Source: Pseudomonadota bacterium
Lineage (GTDB): Bacteria; Pseudomonadota; Gammaproteobacteria; Burkholderiales; Gallionellaceae
DNA: 18,682 bases
Reading direction: 5' to 3'
Assembly (NCBI GenBank): GCA_021781695.1
Contig: JAJXWG010000010.1
Span: forward strand, 1-18,682
A program made the position numbers and the translations under genes. Below are positions 7,764-15,023 of this stretch, piece by piece (position 1 is the first letter of the stretch; every line of letters begins with the position of its first letter). A model generated the notes under the pieces. The model was not told where the DNA came from. It worked only from the letters and a program-made list of their open reading frames with translations, and did not search any database.

Positions 7764-8104
7764 GCGGTACCTCCCAATGGTTCCTGCATCAGGCGCAAGG
7801 CGTCATAACTGTGCCGCGCTTCCTGTTTCAGATCGGCAGGAACCCTGCCACCGTTGCGTTGAGCTTCGCTGTTGCATTTACCGCACAACAGCCAGGTGTT
7901 AAGCATTAGCCCAGATTCCCCTGCCAAAGTAATCCGCACAACACCACGCCATTTTCTGGCTGCAGTAAAGGGCTTGCCACACGCACCGCAATGCTTCCCC
8001 GCACCTGACGCAAGCATATTTTCGGCTATCTGTTCGCGCACCTCTTTCAGCGGCAACAATGCTAGGTCTATTTGACCAGGTGTGCCTCGTTCCATTTTTC
8101 TCAT
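7760..8104 (-). CDS. Small zinc-ribbon phage protein (114 aa)
   Basis: Two CxxC pairs (C39/C42 and C74/C77) about 32 residues apart form a likely zinc ribbon. Between them lies a basic, beta-like segment (RKWRGVVRITLAGESGLML). The ATG at 8104 has GGAG eight bases upstream; another in-frame ATG is at 8095. The gene follows the 189-residue gene after 19 bases and overlaps the next as ATGA. I infer nucleic-acid binding but cannot name the family. The HNH-type catalytic residues expected of a zinc-ribbon nuclease are not apparent. Confidence 0.65.
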   Translation of the reverse strand: MRKMERGTPGQIDLALLPLKEVREQIAENMLASGAGKHCGACGKPFTAARKWRGVVRITLAGESGLMLNTWLLCGKCNSEAQRNGGRVPADLKQEARHSYDALRLMQEPLGGTA

Positions 8105-8123
8105 CGCCGCTGCTCCAAATGAT

Positions 8124-8693
8124 TTACTGAATCACACCGGCAGCGCGCAGGCGTTGAAGAATAGGGTTCATGTATTCGGCCTCCTTGCACCATATAAACC
8201 AAGTGTGTGCACTTGACGCCCATTCCGGCACGGTTGGAACTGCCGATTTCCTGATATTCGCCAGGCAAACCTCCAGGCGTTCCATATAAGGCCCGGATAA
8301 ATTTGCGCCGACGAGTTCTATTGTATTTTCACGCTCGTCGAGATATTGATTTTGAACCCACGCAATAGTCCCAGCCGCATTGGGGCCGGGCTTGATGCTG
8401 TCCAATATTTTTGCGGGGCCCATGCGCTCATCGGATATGCAGTCAACAAAATGAACAAAAGCTTTTTTGAAGGCAGCGTTTAAATCATCGCGCGCAGACT
8501 GGCGAACGGCTTGCCGGATCGCCTCGATTTGCAAAAGTTTTAAAAAGTTTGTTGGCTTCGGATCGGGGGCATTCAGCAGACTTGTGAAGTCATGTGGCGA
8601 CAAAGACTTCGCATGGCTTTGGAGCCGCTCCTTTCTGCCTTTAAGATGTTTCACCTTTTCGCGCATTGAAGTAAAGTCAAAAGCTTTTCCCAT
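8124..8693 (-). CDS. Unknown phage protein (189 aa)
   Basis: The start at 8693 has GAGGA about eight bases upstream. The N-terminal third is strongly basic and helical (REKVKHLKGRKERLQSHAK), and the rest is predicted helical with aromatic clusters near the C terminus (WASSAHTWFIWCKEAEYM). No membrane segment, signal peptide or known motif is visible. It sits 19 bases downstream of the baseplate-hub gene and 19 bases upstream of the zinc-ribbon gene, so it belongs to the same operon. It could be a structural or assembly factor; no function is claimed. Confidence 0.6.
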   Translation of the reverse strand: MGKAFDFTSMREKVKHLKGRKERLQSHAKSLSPHDFTSLLNAPDPKPTNFLKLLQIEAIRQAVRQSARDDLNAAFKKAFVHFVDCISDERMGPAKILDSIKPGPNAAGTIAWVQNQYLDERENTIELVGANLSGPYMERLEVCLANIRKSAVPTVPEWASSAHTWFIWCKEAEYMNPILQRLRAAGVIQ

Positions 8694-8712
8694 GTTAATG
8701 TCCTCAAGTGAA

Positions 8713-9786
8713 TTAATTTAACTGCGGCAAAAACGGAACATCTCCATAGCCCGGATTAAGAAGCTGAGGTTGAATTTGAAAAGCATCCGAAGGCATTATT
8801 ACCAGGTCAGATGTAGTTCCGTTTTCATTGAGACAGTAAGTTACTTCACCAATAATCCAGTTGGCCTGCGGCAACTTCAGACTTGGCAACGAAATTGGAA
8901 CCAACGTATTTGGCTCCCATAGCTTCCCTGCTGAATCGCGCCAACTGTCGGTAGTCAATTTCAGCGCTTTCGAACGTCCAATGCGGCGCTCTTTTTCCCA
9001 CTCTGCCCGCAACTTGCAAACATCACCGCCCGAATCGCCGTATTCTGCAATAATTTTCATAACGCGATTTTGGCGAACTTGCAGATCGTGTGCAGTACGA
9101 ATCAGGTTTCCACCATCACCGCTATCACCGAACACGTCCACGGATACAAGCATCGCCTCATATCTATAAAAACGTTGATCTATCGAATATTCAATACTTG
9201 CCGACTGGACGTTCTGCCCCTCTACAAAGCCGCTGGCGGCAGATTCGGTACCGACTCTCGTCAGAAACAGGTTGCCATCGGGGAGCTCATAGGCAAGCAG
9301 TGCGCGGAACCGGCAGATACGCTCGATGATCTCGAATGCCGTCTCGCCATAGATCAAGTTGAACTGCGGGATAACCGGGCCGACATCCACCTGAGCAGCG
9401 CTAACCGTAATCCCATGATATTCCGCTAAACATTGAGCAATTTGCAACGCCGACGATCCGCTTATTTGCCCGTTCGGCCATTCAGCAGCACAGTCAACCA
9501 GGTCCTGACACTTGCCGCGACCTATCACGCTAATTGAGTGCGAATTGGCAGTGATGCAGGGATTAAATCTATCGACATAGCCAGTAACCACCAGATCGCC
9601 GCCTATCTCGATCGTGCAGGCATCACCAGGCTGAACGATCAGCGCGTCCAATTCACCCGGGAAGCGTTCTGTTAAAGACAGATCAAAATCGCTCGGGCAG
9701 CGCTCAATACCGCGAGTTACCCGTATGGATTCCCATCCTGAAATTGCGCGATCGCCTATGGTTAGAATCAAGTCGCCATCGCTCAT
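8713..9786 (-). CDS. Phage baseplate hub protein, Mu gpP (gp44)-like
   Basis: The 357-residue product resembles the Mu gp44 / late-control-D-type hub protein at the centre of contractile-tail baseplates. It has an early strand region with GWESIRVTRGIE, the stretch PGDACTIEIGGDLVVTGYVD (53-72), GRGKCQDLVDC (89-99) and GETAFEIIERICRFRALL (147-164). LFLTRVG (173-179) follows, and a C-terminal barrel-like region ends NGTTSDLVIMPSDAF. Length and order of these blocks are what the family shows (about 350-380 residues), so it appears complete. Its ATG overlaps the stop of the AlpA-like gene as ATGA. No sheath, tube or tape-measure gene accompanies it, which is unusual for a hub protein. Confidence 0.82.
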   Translation of the reverse strand: MSDGDLILTIGDRAISGWESIRVTRGIERCPSDFDLSLTERFPGELDALIVQPGDACTIEIGGDLVVTGYVDRFNPCITANSHSISVIGRGKCQDLVDCAAEWPNGQISGSSALQIAQCLAEYHGITVSAAQVDVGPVIPQFNLIYGETAFEIIERICRFRALLAYELPDGNLFLTRVGTESAASGFVEGQNVQSASIEYSIDQRFYRYEAMLVSVDVFGDSGDGGNLIRTAHDLQVRQNRVMKIIAEYGDSGGDVCKLRAEWEKERRIGRSKALKLTTDSWRDSAGKLWEPNTLVPISLPSLKLPQANWIIGEVTYCLNENGTTSDLVIMPSDAFQIQPQLLNPGYGDVPFLPQLN

Positions 9787-10223
9787 GACTGCAAATCCTC
9801 TTTTGCTGTGCGCGATGCGGATACACGGGATTGCGCCACGTCTTGGCGGTCGGCCACAAGACGGGAAACGATCTGACGGATTTCATCATTGCTTTTCCCT
9901 GCGATTTTTGCCGCATTGATCGCGGCAATTTCATCTTCTGGCACTGCAACTGAATTCGCCCCAATTCTTACCATGGGAACCATCAGACCTTTTTTGATAT
10001 CGTCGTAAAATCTTGAGCGTGACTTGCAGGAAGCCTTAAAGGCTTCGGGCATTAGTTGCATTGCCTTAATCGAATTATCCTCAATCTGACAGCACTCCTC
10101 CCATGTAGATTCTGCATTGCCACTTGCGGCGATTCGATCAATGATACGAAGTGCATCCATGCAGGCCATCGCGCCAGCGCGTGTTTCTTCAGTGCTTTGT
10201 AAAGTAAAATTATCGTTAGCCAT
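9783..10223 (-). CDS. AlpA-type regulator with extra N-terminal domain
   Basis: Residues about 66-105 (KSRSRFYDDIKKGLMVP, VRIGANSVAVPEDEI) match the AlpA-type winged helix-turn-helix used by P4-like satellites and prophages to activate excision or late genes. The N-terminal 65 residues (MANDNFTLQSTEETRAG and a helical part with WEECC) are not part of ordinary AlpA, which is about 70 residues. A charged tail of about 25 residues follows the HTH. The ATG at 10223 has a strong AAAGGAG nine to ten bases upstream. The gene is first in the operon and lies just behind the hairpin leader at 10243-10292, suggesting control at the RNA level. Confidence 0.75.
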   Translation of the reverse strand: MANDNFTLQSTEETRAGAMACMDALRIIDRIAASGNAESTWEECCQIEDNSIKAMQLMPEAFKASCKSRSRFYDDIKKGLMVPMVRIGANSVAVPEDEIAAINAAKIAGKSNDEIRQIVSRLVADRQDVAQSRVSASRTAKEDLQS

Positions 10224-10242
10224 GATGCAATTCTCCTTTTTA

Positions 10243-10292
10243 CGTTGTGGTTAGGGGCTTCCCGGTGTTAGTGCACCAGGTTGCCCCGCTTT
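10243..10292 (-). promoter_or_regulatory. Structured leader motif, copy A (upstream of AlpA-like gene)
   Basis: On the minus strand an outer stem GGGGC/GCCCC (10283-10287 with 10254-10258) encloses an inner GGTG/CACC stem (10274-10277 with 10264-10267). Conserved AAAGC precedes the hairpin and TAACCACAACG follows it. Copy B at 16682-16729 keeps the flanks and the inner stem but has GGCGG/CCGCC as outer stem, so two base pairs are exchanged by compensatory changes. The motif ends 20 bases before the start codon, with the ribosome site in between. Confidence 0.7.
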
Positions 10293-10311
10293 CCCCATGA
10301 ACCGCATGGGG
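10293..10311 (-). repeat. Upstream hairpin next to leader copy A
   Basis: CCCCATG (10293-10299) and CATGGGG (10305-10311) form a perfect 7-bp stem with a 5-base loop. It adjoins the structured leader, so the untranslated leader of the operon could begin with two consecutive hairpins. No T run follows on either strand, so it is not a terminator. A weak -10-like TATAGT lies upstream on the minus strand (10323-10328). Confidence 0.45.
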
Positions 10312-10597
10312 GACGGTGAAACACTATACGGCGCGCTTCGTCTTTACCGCTGCATTTGCATTCGTTCCCTGTCTGACCGCCCGGTTTGAGGTGGCGACAG
10401 GGAAACTTTTCGCGCAACATTTTCCGGCGAAGGCAGAAATGCAGGACGGTATAAGACGCTATCGGACAATTTTCCCCATCCGCCCCAACTCGGTTTTAAA
10501 AAGTTGGGGCAGCGCAAACCCAATAAAGACGCCATGCCCCGGCTGCCCCAAGTTGCCCCGGCTGTTTTTAGCATGTACCGGATGGAAAACAGCATTT
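10312..10597. other. Non-coding interval with GGGGC-type repeats
   Basis: No convincing gene lies here. It holds a 9-bp perfect inverted repeat GCCCCAACT (10482-10490) / AGTTGGGGC (10502-10510). On the minus strand GGGGCA occurs three times at exact 10-base spacing (plus-strand copies of TGCCCC at 10535-10540, 10545-10550 and 10554-10559, within one base). The TGCCCCGGCTG unit occurs twice (10535-10545, 10554-10564). The spacing resembles protein-binding repeats. Short reading frames across it lack start signals and family features. Confidence 0.5.
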
Positions 10598-10663
10598 TCA
10601 GGCCGCCGATTTTTTGAAAGACAACACCTTGTTGCCCGCCTGCAGGCCTTCGATAAAACCCGC

Positions 10664-11797
10664 CTAGTGCTGCATCATCTTGGCGCGGTCGTTCTGGTAG
10701 TCGGCATGGTTGTAGGTGCGGCGTACCGCGTTGATTTCCACATGGGCTAGTTGCTTTTCTATCCAGTCTGAAGGGTAGCCCATTTCGTTAAGCTTTGTGC
10801 TGCCCGTGGTGCGGGTAGCGTGAGTGCTGTACTTGCCGGACCATCCCAATGCCTTGAGGGCTTGGCGCATGGTTGCATCAGTCATGGGTTGGGCCCAGTC
10901 ATCGCGGTTGGGGAAAACGTGGGCATGCCTGCCGGTTACTCCGTGCATGGATCGCAGCACGGCCACCGCCTGGGCGGGCAGCGGCACCACATGTTCCTTG
11001 CGCTTCTTCATGTGCTCGGCTGGTATGCGCCAGATCGCAGCATCCAGGTCAAATTCTGCCCATTGCGCTTCGGTGGCTTCACTCGCGCGGCATAGCGTCA
11101 GCCACATAAGCCGGAATGCGGCCACCGTCTGAAAGTTGCGTTGATACCCATCCAGGTCGCGCAACAGTTGCCCGATTTCCTCATCCGTCAGGGCGCGCTT
11201 GTGCTGGGTCTTGTTTGTCGGCAGCGCCTTGCGCACCGGATGCACGGGATCGATGTCGGCGCGCAGCGTGCAGATAGCCAGATCAAACACGCCCTGCATG
11301 GTGCACCGCGCTTCCGCTGCCACTGCGGGTCGGTCCTTCCATGTCCGCTGGAGTATGTCCAGAATGTGCGCCGGTGTAACTTGTTTGATCGGTAGTTGCC
11401 CGATGCTGGGGAATACCACGCGCTGGAGCATGTTCAGCTGCCTATCCTTCGTGGTCTTTTCCCAATCCTTGAGCGCCAGCCATTTCAGTGCGATAGCCTC
11501 GAACGTGGTGGCCACTTTCTGCCCGCGCTTGATTTTCTCCAGTTGCCGGTTGTGGGCGGGGTTGATGCCCTGTTTCACCAGGTTGCGCGCCTCCTCCCTT
11601 TTTTTGCGGGCATCCACCAAGGGAATGGCAGGATAGTCTCCGATAGCGAACACACTTTCCTTGTCAGCCAGCTTGAAACGGTAGCGCCAAGCCTTCACCC
11701 CATGGGGCTTCACCTCCAGATATAGCCCCTTGCCGTCAGTAAGCTTGTAGGGCTTGGCTTGGGGTTTTGCATTGCGGCACTGTATATCGTTGAGCAT
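10664..11797 (-). CDS. P4-type tyrosine integrase (second recombinase), amber-truncated
   Basis: The reading frame gives 377 residues from ATG 11797, with AAGGA eight bases upstream; an upstream in-frame start at 11818 lacks a ribosome site. The N-terminal DUF4102-like arm-binding domain (KLTDGKGLYLEVKPHGVKAW) is followed by the core-binding domain and the catalytic domain with R237, H326-x-x-R329, H352 and nucleophile Y362. The frame stops at TAG (10664-10666) after MMQH. Reading through continues for 21 codons to TGA at 10598 and gives GFIEGLQAGNKVLSFKKSAA, the kind of tail that P4-type integrases normally carry after a tryptophan at this spot. TGG to TAG is the simplest explanation. All catalytic residues precede the stop, so activity is not excluded. 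Confidence 0.85.
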   Translation of the reverse strand: MLNDIQCRNAKPQAKPYKLTDGKGLYLEVKPHGVKAWRYRFKLADKESVFAIGDYPAIPLVDARKKREEARNLVKQGINPAHNRQLEKIKRGQKVATTFEAIALKWLALKDWEKTTKDRQLNMLQRVVFPSIGQLPIKQVTPAHILDILQRTWKDRPAVAAEARCTMQGVFDLAICTLRADIDPVHPVRKALPTNKTQHKRALTDEEIGQLLRDLDGYQRNFQTVAAFRLMWLTLCRASEATEAQWAEFDLDAAIWRIPAEHMKKRKEHVVPLPAQAVAVLRSMHGVTGRHAHVFPNRDDWAQPMTDATMRQALKALGWSGKYSTHATRTTGSTKLNEMGYPSDWIEKQLAHVEINAVRRTYNHADYQNDRAKMMQH

Positions 11798-11956
11798 GGC
11801 GTCTTTCCTTGGTTGCAATGCCAGACGGGATGAATCTATCCCCGCAGCATTCGCAATAGCGTGCGCGACTTTTCATCCCCGTTTTCCCCCCAAACATGGC
11901 AGGCGCGCCAAAAAGGAAATCAGCGCCCAAATTACTCGTTGTATGCGGCTGGGCTT

Positions 11957-12139
11957 CTACACCAATGGTCTAACGCGATTACTGTCAATCAGCGCCATGG
12001 ACGCTTCCACATCAACGAGCCTCCCGTCATGAGAAAGCACCAGCCGCCCTTGGTGACCAAGCTTGGTGACATAGCTCGGGACACAACCAAGCCGGGTAGC
12101 AAACTCCCTTCTGGTTAAAAATTTCACTTCGTTTTTCAT
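11957..12139 (-). CDS. Small HTH DNA-binding protein (60 aa)
   Basis: The sequence LTRREFATRLGCVPSYVTKLGHQGRLVLSHDGRLVDVEAS has the helix-turn-helix and DGRLVDVEAS pattern seen at the N terminus of phage Nu1-type small terminase subunits and related DNA-binding proteins, which are usually 150 residues or more. Here it ends 10 residues later in SNRVRPLV, so it may be a truncated remnant or an independent small regulator. The ATG at 12139 has only a weak ribosome site. Two TTAAGTGAAA repeats 30 bases apart lie just upstream and could be its operators. Confidence 0.55.
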   Translation of the reverse strand: MKNEVKFLTRREFATRLGCVPSYVTKLGHQGRLVLSHDGRLVDVEASMALIDSNRVRPLV

Positions 12140-12156
12140 GTTTATGCCCTAAATAT

Positions 12157-12196
12157 TTTCACTTAATTGCATGATTTACATATATATTTCACTTAA
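12157..12196 (-). repeat. Direct repeat TTAAGTGAAA x2 upstream of the 60-aa HTH gene
   Basis: The plus-strand decamer TTTCACTTAA occurs at 12157-12166 and 12187-12196, 30 bases apart (about three helical turns), with a related TTTCACTT at 12122-12129 inside the gene start. The region between is AT-rich and contains TATATATGTAAAT on the minus strand. Operator function is inferred. Confidence 0.4.
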
Positions 12197-12300
12197 CCGC
12201 AAACCCAGCGGCTAGAATTTTTTCGCGAGTCTTAGCTCCCGCAGCTAAGAAAGTCGAGAGAGGGACCCGTTGAAATATCCAGCCGAACAAATGGGAGAGG

Positions 12301-12420
12301 TTGCGGGTGATGGCGGGTGATGGCGGGGTACTTTCTACCCAGCCACATATATATTACTTTCTCTGCCATATTTCTCAGGAAAGGTAGAGAGTTACCCGCA
12401 ATCCCCCGCATTACCCGCAT
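12301..12420. repeat. Symmetric iteron-like dyad, candidate replication origin
   Basis: Three GCGGG units (12303, 12313, 12323) lie 10 bases apart on the plus strand, two of them as GCGGGTGATG. Three matching units point the opposite way (plus-strand CCCGC ending at 12399, 12409 and 12418). TCTACC (12334-12339) and GGTAGA (12383-12388) form an inner inverted pair. All have the same centre near 12361, in an AT-rich core with ACATATATATTA. The dyad sits at the 3' end of the helicase gene. It has no T run and the arms are about 40 bases apart, so it does not look like a terminator. Function is inferred. Confidence 0.5.
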
Positions 12421-14117
12421 GTTTTGATCCTCCATTTAGCCACCTTGCTGTGCCCATCTATCCCCATCTGGATCAACTGCATGCCTTCGGTGATGCGATC
12501 TCGATGGGCGCGCAGCCAGTAACCCAGACGGCGGCTGTTGACTTTTTCTGAGCACACCAGTTGCAGTGCATCACGCAACTCGGGGCGCACAGGATCTCCG
12601 CCGTTCGCGCCGACAAAGGTGTCCAAGCCAGCGCTGACTACTTCGGAGACGCTCTTACTGGTATCGCTGAACGCTTCATGCCAGGACGTAAACAACTGAC
12701 GCATGGCATCCAGGTCTGGATCGTTGTCGCGCAGACCTTCCGAACTGAGAATAGGATCAGGAAGGCCAGCCCAAACTAGCGGACGGCGTACCATGGCGTC
12801 CCACTGCTCGAAGCCGCCAAGTGGATATAGACCCTCGATGGGTGGTGATCCTGCGCCTTGATAAGCCAAGGGGATTGAAAGGGCTGCCGCTATCAGTTCG
12901 CCGCGATTTGCAAAAACATCTTCGAGGTGATCTCGGGAAAACTTGCGCTGTTCGGGCCGCTCTTCTCCTGCATCGAGGCGGATTAGCGCGACACGCCGCT
13001 TGAGGTCGCCCAGAACGGCGAGATTGTTGCCCGTTGCGATTAGCATGCTGTTGGTCGGCACAGAGACCATGCCGGAGCCGCCCAGAGGGCGCAGGCGCAC
13101 CGATGACTGCGTTAGCACCTGACAAAGTAAATCGCCGCTCAAGGGTCGCTCAATGTTGTCTAGCAGGATCGCGCCATCACCGGCAAGCAATACACCCGCG
13201 ATGCGCTTTTCTGACTCGGCTTCATCGTGCCCAAGTGACAGTACGGAAGCGACACGCCCGGTCGAAATTACCGGTGCCGTGTTGGCGAGCAGAGTTTTAC
13301 CCGTTCCGGCTGACGGAGCCGACACTGCAAACATGGGTGCCGCAGGGAGAACGCGTCGCACCAGGCTGGTGATAATCGCGGCCACTGTTGCAGAGCGGTC
13401 GGCATCTGCTACAAAAGGGAAAAGTTCAATCGATTTGAGCAAGCGCTCTACGGCCTTTTTTGCCTGCGCCTGGTTCAATTTTGACTGTGGTCGGCGATAC
13501 CCCGGTATCGTGTCGAACGCGAGAAACAGGCCGGTATTTGCATCATAACCAGGGCAATCAATCAGCCCCCCTTCAAGGGTAACGATAGGAGCCTCTACAG
13601 AGCCGGTCAACTTGCGCAGCTCGGGAAAATGACCTCGCGCCAAGTATGCTTCGGTAACACGGCGCGGACAGTCAATCTTGCGATAGCTTTCCGTGCGTAA
13701 GTCGAACTTTTCATGAATGGCAGCACGCCCCGCCAGTTCTGCCAAATGGGCCGCATCGACATCGTGCAAAATCAGAGTTCCTTTCGGGCGGTGGACGCTG
13801 CCCATCTGCTTATCCGATGCCGGATAAATGCGCACCAGACGGCCCGAGTGAACGAACAAATTCAGGTCGTCGGCTTCGGCGAGAGCCGCGCCCAGGGCAT
13901 CGACAATTTCAGGAAGCTTGCCCTGATCGTGGCGGATGACGCGCCTGCCGTCAGCGTTGAATGTTTCAGACGATCCACCTGATTGATTGACCGGTGGTCG
14001 CGTCTTTTTATTTGATGGTTTGCTTATCGATTCTGGCGACTTGGCAGCATCGATTGCTTCTTTGACGGCCTTTTTGCCTTTGGCTGCATGCAGATCATTC
14101 ATATCGCTGAGAGTCAT
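12411..14117 (-). CDS. Phage/satellite P-loop replicative helicase-like ATPase
   Basis: The 568-residue protein has Walker A APSAGTGKT (267-275), Walker B AILLDN with D320, a sensor-like ATGNN (361-365) and a possible arginine finger at 374-375, an AAA/SF3-like order. The basic, Ser/Pro-rich N terminus (about 1-60) looks like a linker, and the region 60-250 resembles the N-terminal part of phage and plasmid ATPases that follow a separate primase. Its ATG shares one base with the primase stop (TGATG), so the two are translationally coupled and probably act as a primase-helicase pair at the element's own origin. The 3' end runs into the iteron-like dyad. Confidence 0.8.
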   Translation of the reverse strand: MTLSDMNDLHAAKGKKAVKEAIDAAKSPESISKPSNKKTRPPVNQSGGSSETFNADGRRVIRHDQGKLPEIVDALGAALAEADDLNLFVHSGRLVRIYPASDKQMGSVHRPKGTLILHDVDAAHLAELAGRAAIHEKFDLRTESYRKIDCPRRVTEAYLARGHFPELRKLTGSVEAPIVTLEGGLIDCPGYDANTGLFLAFDTIPGYRRPQSKLNQAQAKKAVERLLKSIELFPFVADADRSATVAAIITSLVRRVLPAAPMFAVSAPSAGTGKTLLANTAPVISTGRVASVLSLGHDEAESEKRIAGVLLAGDGAILLDNIERPLSGDLLCQVLTQSSVRLRPLGGSGMVSVPTNSMLIATGNNLAVLGDLKRRVALIRLDAGEERPEQRKFSRDHLEDVFANRGELIAAALSIPLAYQGAGSPPIEGLYPLGGFEQWDAMVRRPLVWAGLPDPILSSEGLRDNDPDLDAMRQLFTSWHEAFSDTSKSVSEVVSAGLDTFVGANGGDPVRPELRDALQLVCSEKVNSRRLGYWLRAHRDRITEGMQLIQMGIDGHSKVAKWRIKTCG

Positions 14118-14941
14118 CAGATAGCCACCTCAAAAATCGGGAAGGCCACAAGAGCGCCTATTGCGCGGGCTGCATCGAGGGCGTAAGTCATACCGGGATT
14201 TCCTTCAGTGTCCGCGTCATAATCCGCCACGATGATGATTTTTAATTCAGGAAATTTCTTACGCATCGCTGCAGCCACAGATGCCAGGTTGCCAGCATCA
14301 AAAGCGATGGCCGTGGCGTGGCCGGTGGACATGTAGACACTCGCGCCCGTAGCGTAGCCTTCGCAGATGCAAAGCGCATCCCTGGGCTCCCCAATGGAAA
14401 AATAGCAACCCTTTTTTCGGCCACCAGACAGAAAACGTTTGCCGCCACCCGAATCAATGAACTGGATACTCCAAATCGCCCCACAATCGTCTCGCAGGGG
14501 AATGACAAGTCTATCCCCCATCTGGCGAATCCCGAATGCGCCTACGCCCTTTCTGAGCAGATAGGGATGCTTGTTTTTCGCCGGTTTGGCCGCTTCCCAT
14601 AATTTGGCTGCGCGATTCTGTGCAGACTTCTGCATCGCAACCTGATCGGCGTATCGCGCTGCGCGTGTGGCGGCTTGACGCCGCGCCAGGGCGCGCCGGT
14701 CATTCTCGCTCATGGCAGTTTGATGCGCGGGACACCAGCTTACGGACTGTCCGGTTTTCCATGAACCGAAAGCACCGTGCGCCGGATGGCTCAAGTCCAG
14801 GACATACCAGCCGTTGAGCGAACCAGGTTTATCGCCTTCTACACGGTAACGGTGCAGCAAACCATCGGCCATCAGCTCGTTGCGGTGCATGGCGAGTCCC
14901 TGTGTCCGCATGGCGTCGATAAATTCATCTGAATGACTCAT
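14117..14941 (-). CDS. Toprim-domain DNA primase
   Basis: The 274-residue product starts at ATG 14941, with GGTGG five bases upstream. A GTG at 14950 is in frame, but ATG 14941 overlaps the TGA of a 24-codon mini-ORF as ATGA. The Toprim catalytic fold is clear: CEGYATGAS with E194, AFDAGNL, and IIIVADYDAD with D240 and D242, the metal-binding residues. An N-terminal segment with HPAHGAFGSWKTG (about 52-64) and the RKGVGAFGIRQ stretch (130-140) is typical of phage and plasmid primases of this kind. No zinc finger (CHC2) is seen. It should prime replication of the element together with the downstream helicase. Confidence 0.88.
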   Translation of the reverse strand: MSHSDEFIDAMRTQGLAMHRNELMADGLLHRYRVEGDKPGSLNGWYVLDLSHPAHGAFGSWKTGQSVSWCPAHQTAMSENDRRALARRQAATRAARYADQVAMQKSAQNRAAKLWEAAKPAKNKHPYLLRKGVGAFGIRQMGDRLVIPLRDDCGAIWSIQFIDSGGGKRFLSGGRKKGCYFSIGEPRDALCICEGYATGASVYMSTGHATAIAFDAGNLASVAAAMRKKFPELKIIIVADYDADTEGNPGMTYALDAARAIGALVAFPIFEVAI

Positions 14942-15012
14942 GGTCGCCACCGTTCTACGACCTTGCTTTTTTTACACACTTCAGCGCCACAAGCGACGCC
15001 TGCAGAAGTCAT
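14938..15012 (-). CDS. 24-codon mini-ORF coupled to the primase
   Basis: ATG at 15012 has AAAGGG about eight bases upstream. The frame reads MTSAGVACGAEVCKKS and on to a TGA that overlaps the primase ATG as ATGA. The first codons repeat the last codons of the preceding HTH gene (ATGACTTC, then GCA and GCTT; plus-strand copies 14992-15012 and 15028-15046), so it may have arisen by a local duplication. It could be a leader peptide that sets primase translation or a small protein. Too short for a confident call. Confidence 0.4.
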   Translation of the reverse strand: MTSAGVACGAEVCKKSKVVERWRP

Positions 15013-15023
15013 GACGTTACCCT

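Noticed and set aside
10316..10750. Plus-strand 144-codon frame and the minus-strand 83-codon frame in the same gap
   Set aside because: The first is antisense to integrase 2 and crosses hairpins; the second is mostly GGGGC repeat sequence without a start signal.
11736..11930. Minus-strand 64-codon frame overlapping the start of integrase 2
   Set aside because: It starts at TTG, overlaps integrase 2 in another frame, and its CECC motif is not a complete zinc-binding set.
12232..12435. Minus-strand 67-codon frame after the helicase
   Set aside because: It is largely made of the iteron dyad, overlaps the helicase end and has no good start signal.
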